Below, in pieces: positions 62,971-64,000 of a DNA stretch of 64,000 nucleotides. Numbering within the stretch: the stretch's first letter is position 1; every line of letters starts with the position of its first letter. The position numbers were made by a program, and so were the translations under genes. The notes under the pieces were generated by a model, which saw only the letters and a list, made by a program, of their open reading frames with translations, made no database searches and was not told where the DNA came from. The stretch is from Pyxicephalus adspersus (lineage: Eukaryota > Chordata > Amphibia > Anura > Pyxicephalidae): contig NC_092859.1 in the NCBI RefSeq assembly GCF_032062135.1, forward strand, positions 70,656,149-70,720,148, read 5' to 3'.

Positions 62971-64000
62971 CTATATAGGCAAACAGTGACAGGTAAGTGC
63001 ATAACATGATAGCATGAGGTTATTGGTTACCTACAGCATTCAACAAAATTCCAATTGTTTCCTATGGGCTATTGCAATTTGCACTGTTTCCCTCATTGCA
63101 CTGCTTCCTAAACAGGGAAATAGTAAATAGCTGGAGACAACTATAGACAAAAGTATCATGTTTGAGTACAAAGAAAATAAATAAATTTGCTTTTGCAGCA
63201 TCATAGTATATTATCTCCTAGTATATTTTATCACCCAGCAACAGCAAACTGGTATCAGCCATTAGCAGAAGAATATCAACTGATATCAGATATTTTGATA
63301 ACATAAAGTATCTCCACGGGTGAATCATTGGCATTATTCTGAAAATATAAACCAGGATTCCCAGCATTATATTTATATCCAGTAGCAGGTCTGTCCTTTT
63401 AACATTGGGAGGCTGCATGTTTGCATTGGTGGTTGGCACTTATCACATTTGACAATGGATTTATATTTTGTATAACATAAACAACCTGGGATTACAACAC
63501 AAGGATTAAAAAACATTAGTCAGAACATGTTGTTTAAATTTATTTTTTGGACAATTTTACTATTTAACCTTTTTCTGGGAATGGATAAGTTGGACTATGT
63601 ACTCCCGTATTTTCTACACAGAGTGAAGGGGGCTAGCAGGGGGCTTTCAGATTCCATTTAGCTTCCCCCACAAATCCACAAACATTTGGGGAGATAGGTT
63701 GTGGTAATGAGACCCTGTCCCTAAACTATGGGGCTCCCTAACTATTGAACACATGTTCCTTGGTTTTCAGGTAAAGGTAGTCACCAAATATTTTATTTGA
63801 ATATTTTGTTCATACAGTTTCCCTCTAAATTGCAAGCTTCCCATACAACACAATAGAACTTTTCAAGTAAAAAAAAATATTGTAGTATATGCAAATAAAT
63901 CCTCTGACGACTGTAAAAACAAAATATGCTAAATATATTTTAAATTTGATTAGTGGAAAACCACATGCAATTTTTCCACTTGGAACATGTTGCCAACCCC
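62971..64000. other. No further exon confidently seen upstream
   Basis: An open stretch at 63279-63338 (minus) after TTTATATTTTCAG reads NNANDSPVEILYVIKISDIS and then stops. No good phase-0 donor is present, so it is not called. The remainder is non-coding. Confidence 0.4.

Noticed and set aside
54400..64000. Exons of HTR4, the mammalian neighbour of ADRB2
   Set aside because: I looked for its first coding exons on the plus strand and saw none. In mammals it is well over 100 kb away, so absence is expected.
1..64000. tRNA, rRNA, snRNA genes, CRISPR arrays, bacterial-type operons
   Set aside because: None seen. The sequence is clearly vertebrate, with introns, LINE and MITE content.

Overview
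The window is vertebrate genomic DNA, AT-rich and mostly non-coding. It most likely comes from a frog or another amphibian. The reasons are an intact single-exon beta-2 adrenergic receptor gene of amphibian-like divergence, and a dense population of short inverted-repeat DNA transposons, mariner, hAT and L1/Tx1-type LINE debris. The species cannot be named from the sequence alone.

Layout. From 1 to about 18.1 kb there is no gene, only repeats: copies of a self-complementary ~225-bp MITE, a LINE 3' tail, a TIR MITE and an 824-bp long inverted repeat with equal 328-nt arms. At 18.14-21.17 kb lies a 5'-truncated L1/Tx1-like LINE carrying a broken reverse transcriptase, framed by a 10-bp target-site duplication. 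At 21.98-24.27 kb two DNA transposons sit six bases apart: a TIR element holding a 977-base assembly gap, and a decayed mariner. From 24.3 to 52.5 kb there is again no supported gene, but there are two hAT-like elements with 8-bp target duplications (one nested in an older MITE), a CpG-rich MITE and several microsatellites.

The main gene is ADRB2 on the minus strand (start 53887, stop 52664). It has a compact promoter with a perfect cAMP response element, a CCAAT box and a TATA-like element at 54.1 kb, and short upstream reading frames in the likely leader. A related 81-bp cassette, each copy attached to a TA microsatellite, lies on either side of the gene in the same orientation.

At 62.4-63.0 kb on the minus strand I find two coding exons not visible as long open frames. 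Their splice sites and phases fit each other (exon 62898-62970 joined to 62418-62659). They encode 105 residues of a protein I do not recognise. This is the best candidate for an unannotated gene here; its other exons are not confidently located.

The genes do not form an operon or pathway. ADRB2 is a stand-alone GPCR gene in a transposon-rich intergenic landscape, with the unknown gene lying upstream of it on the same strand.
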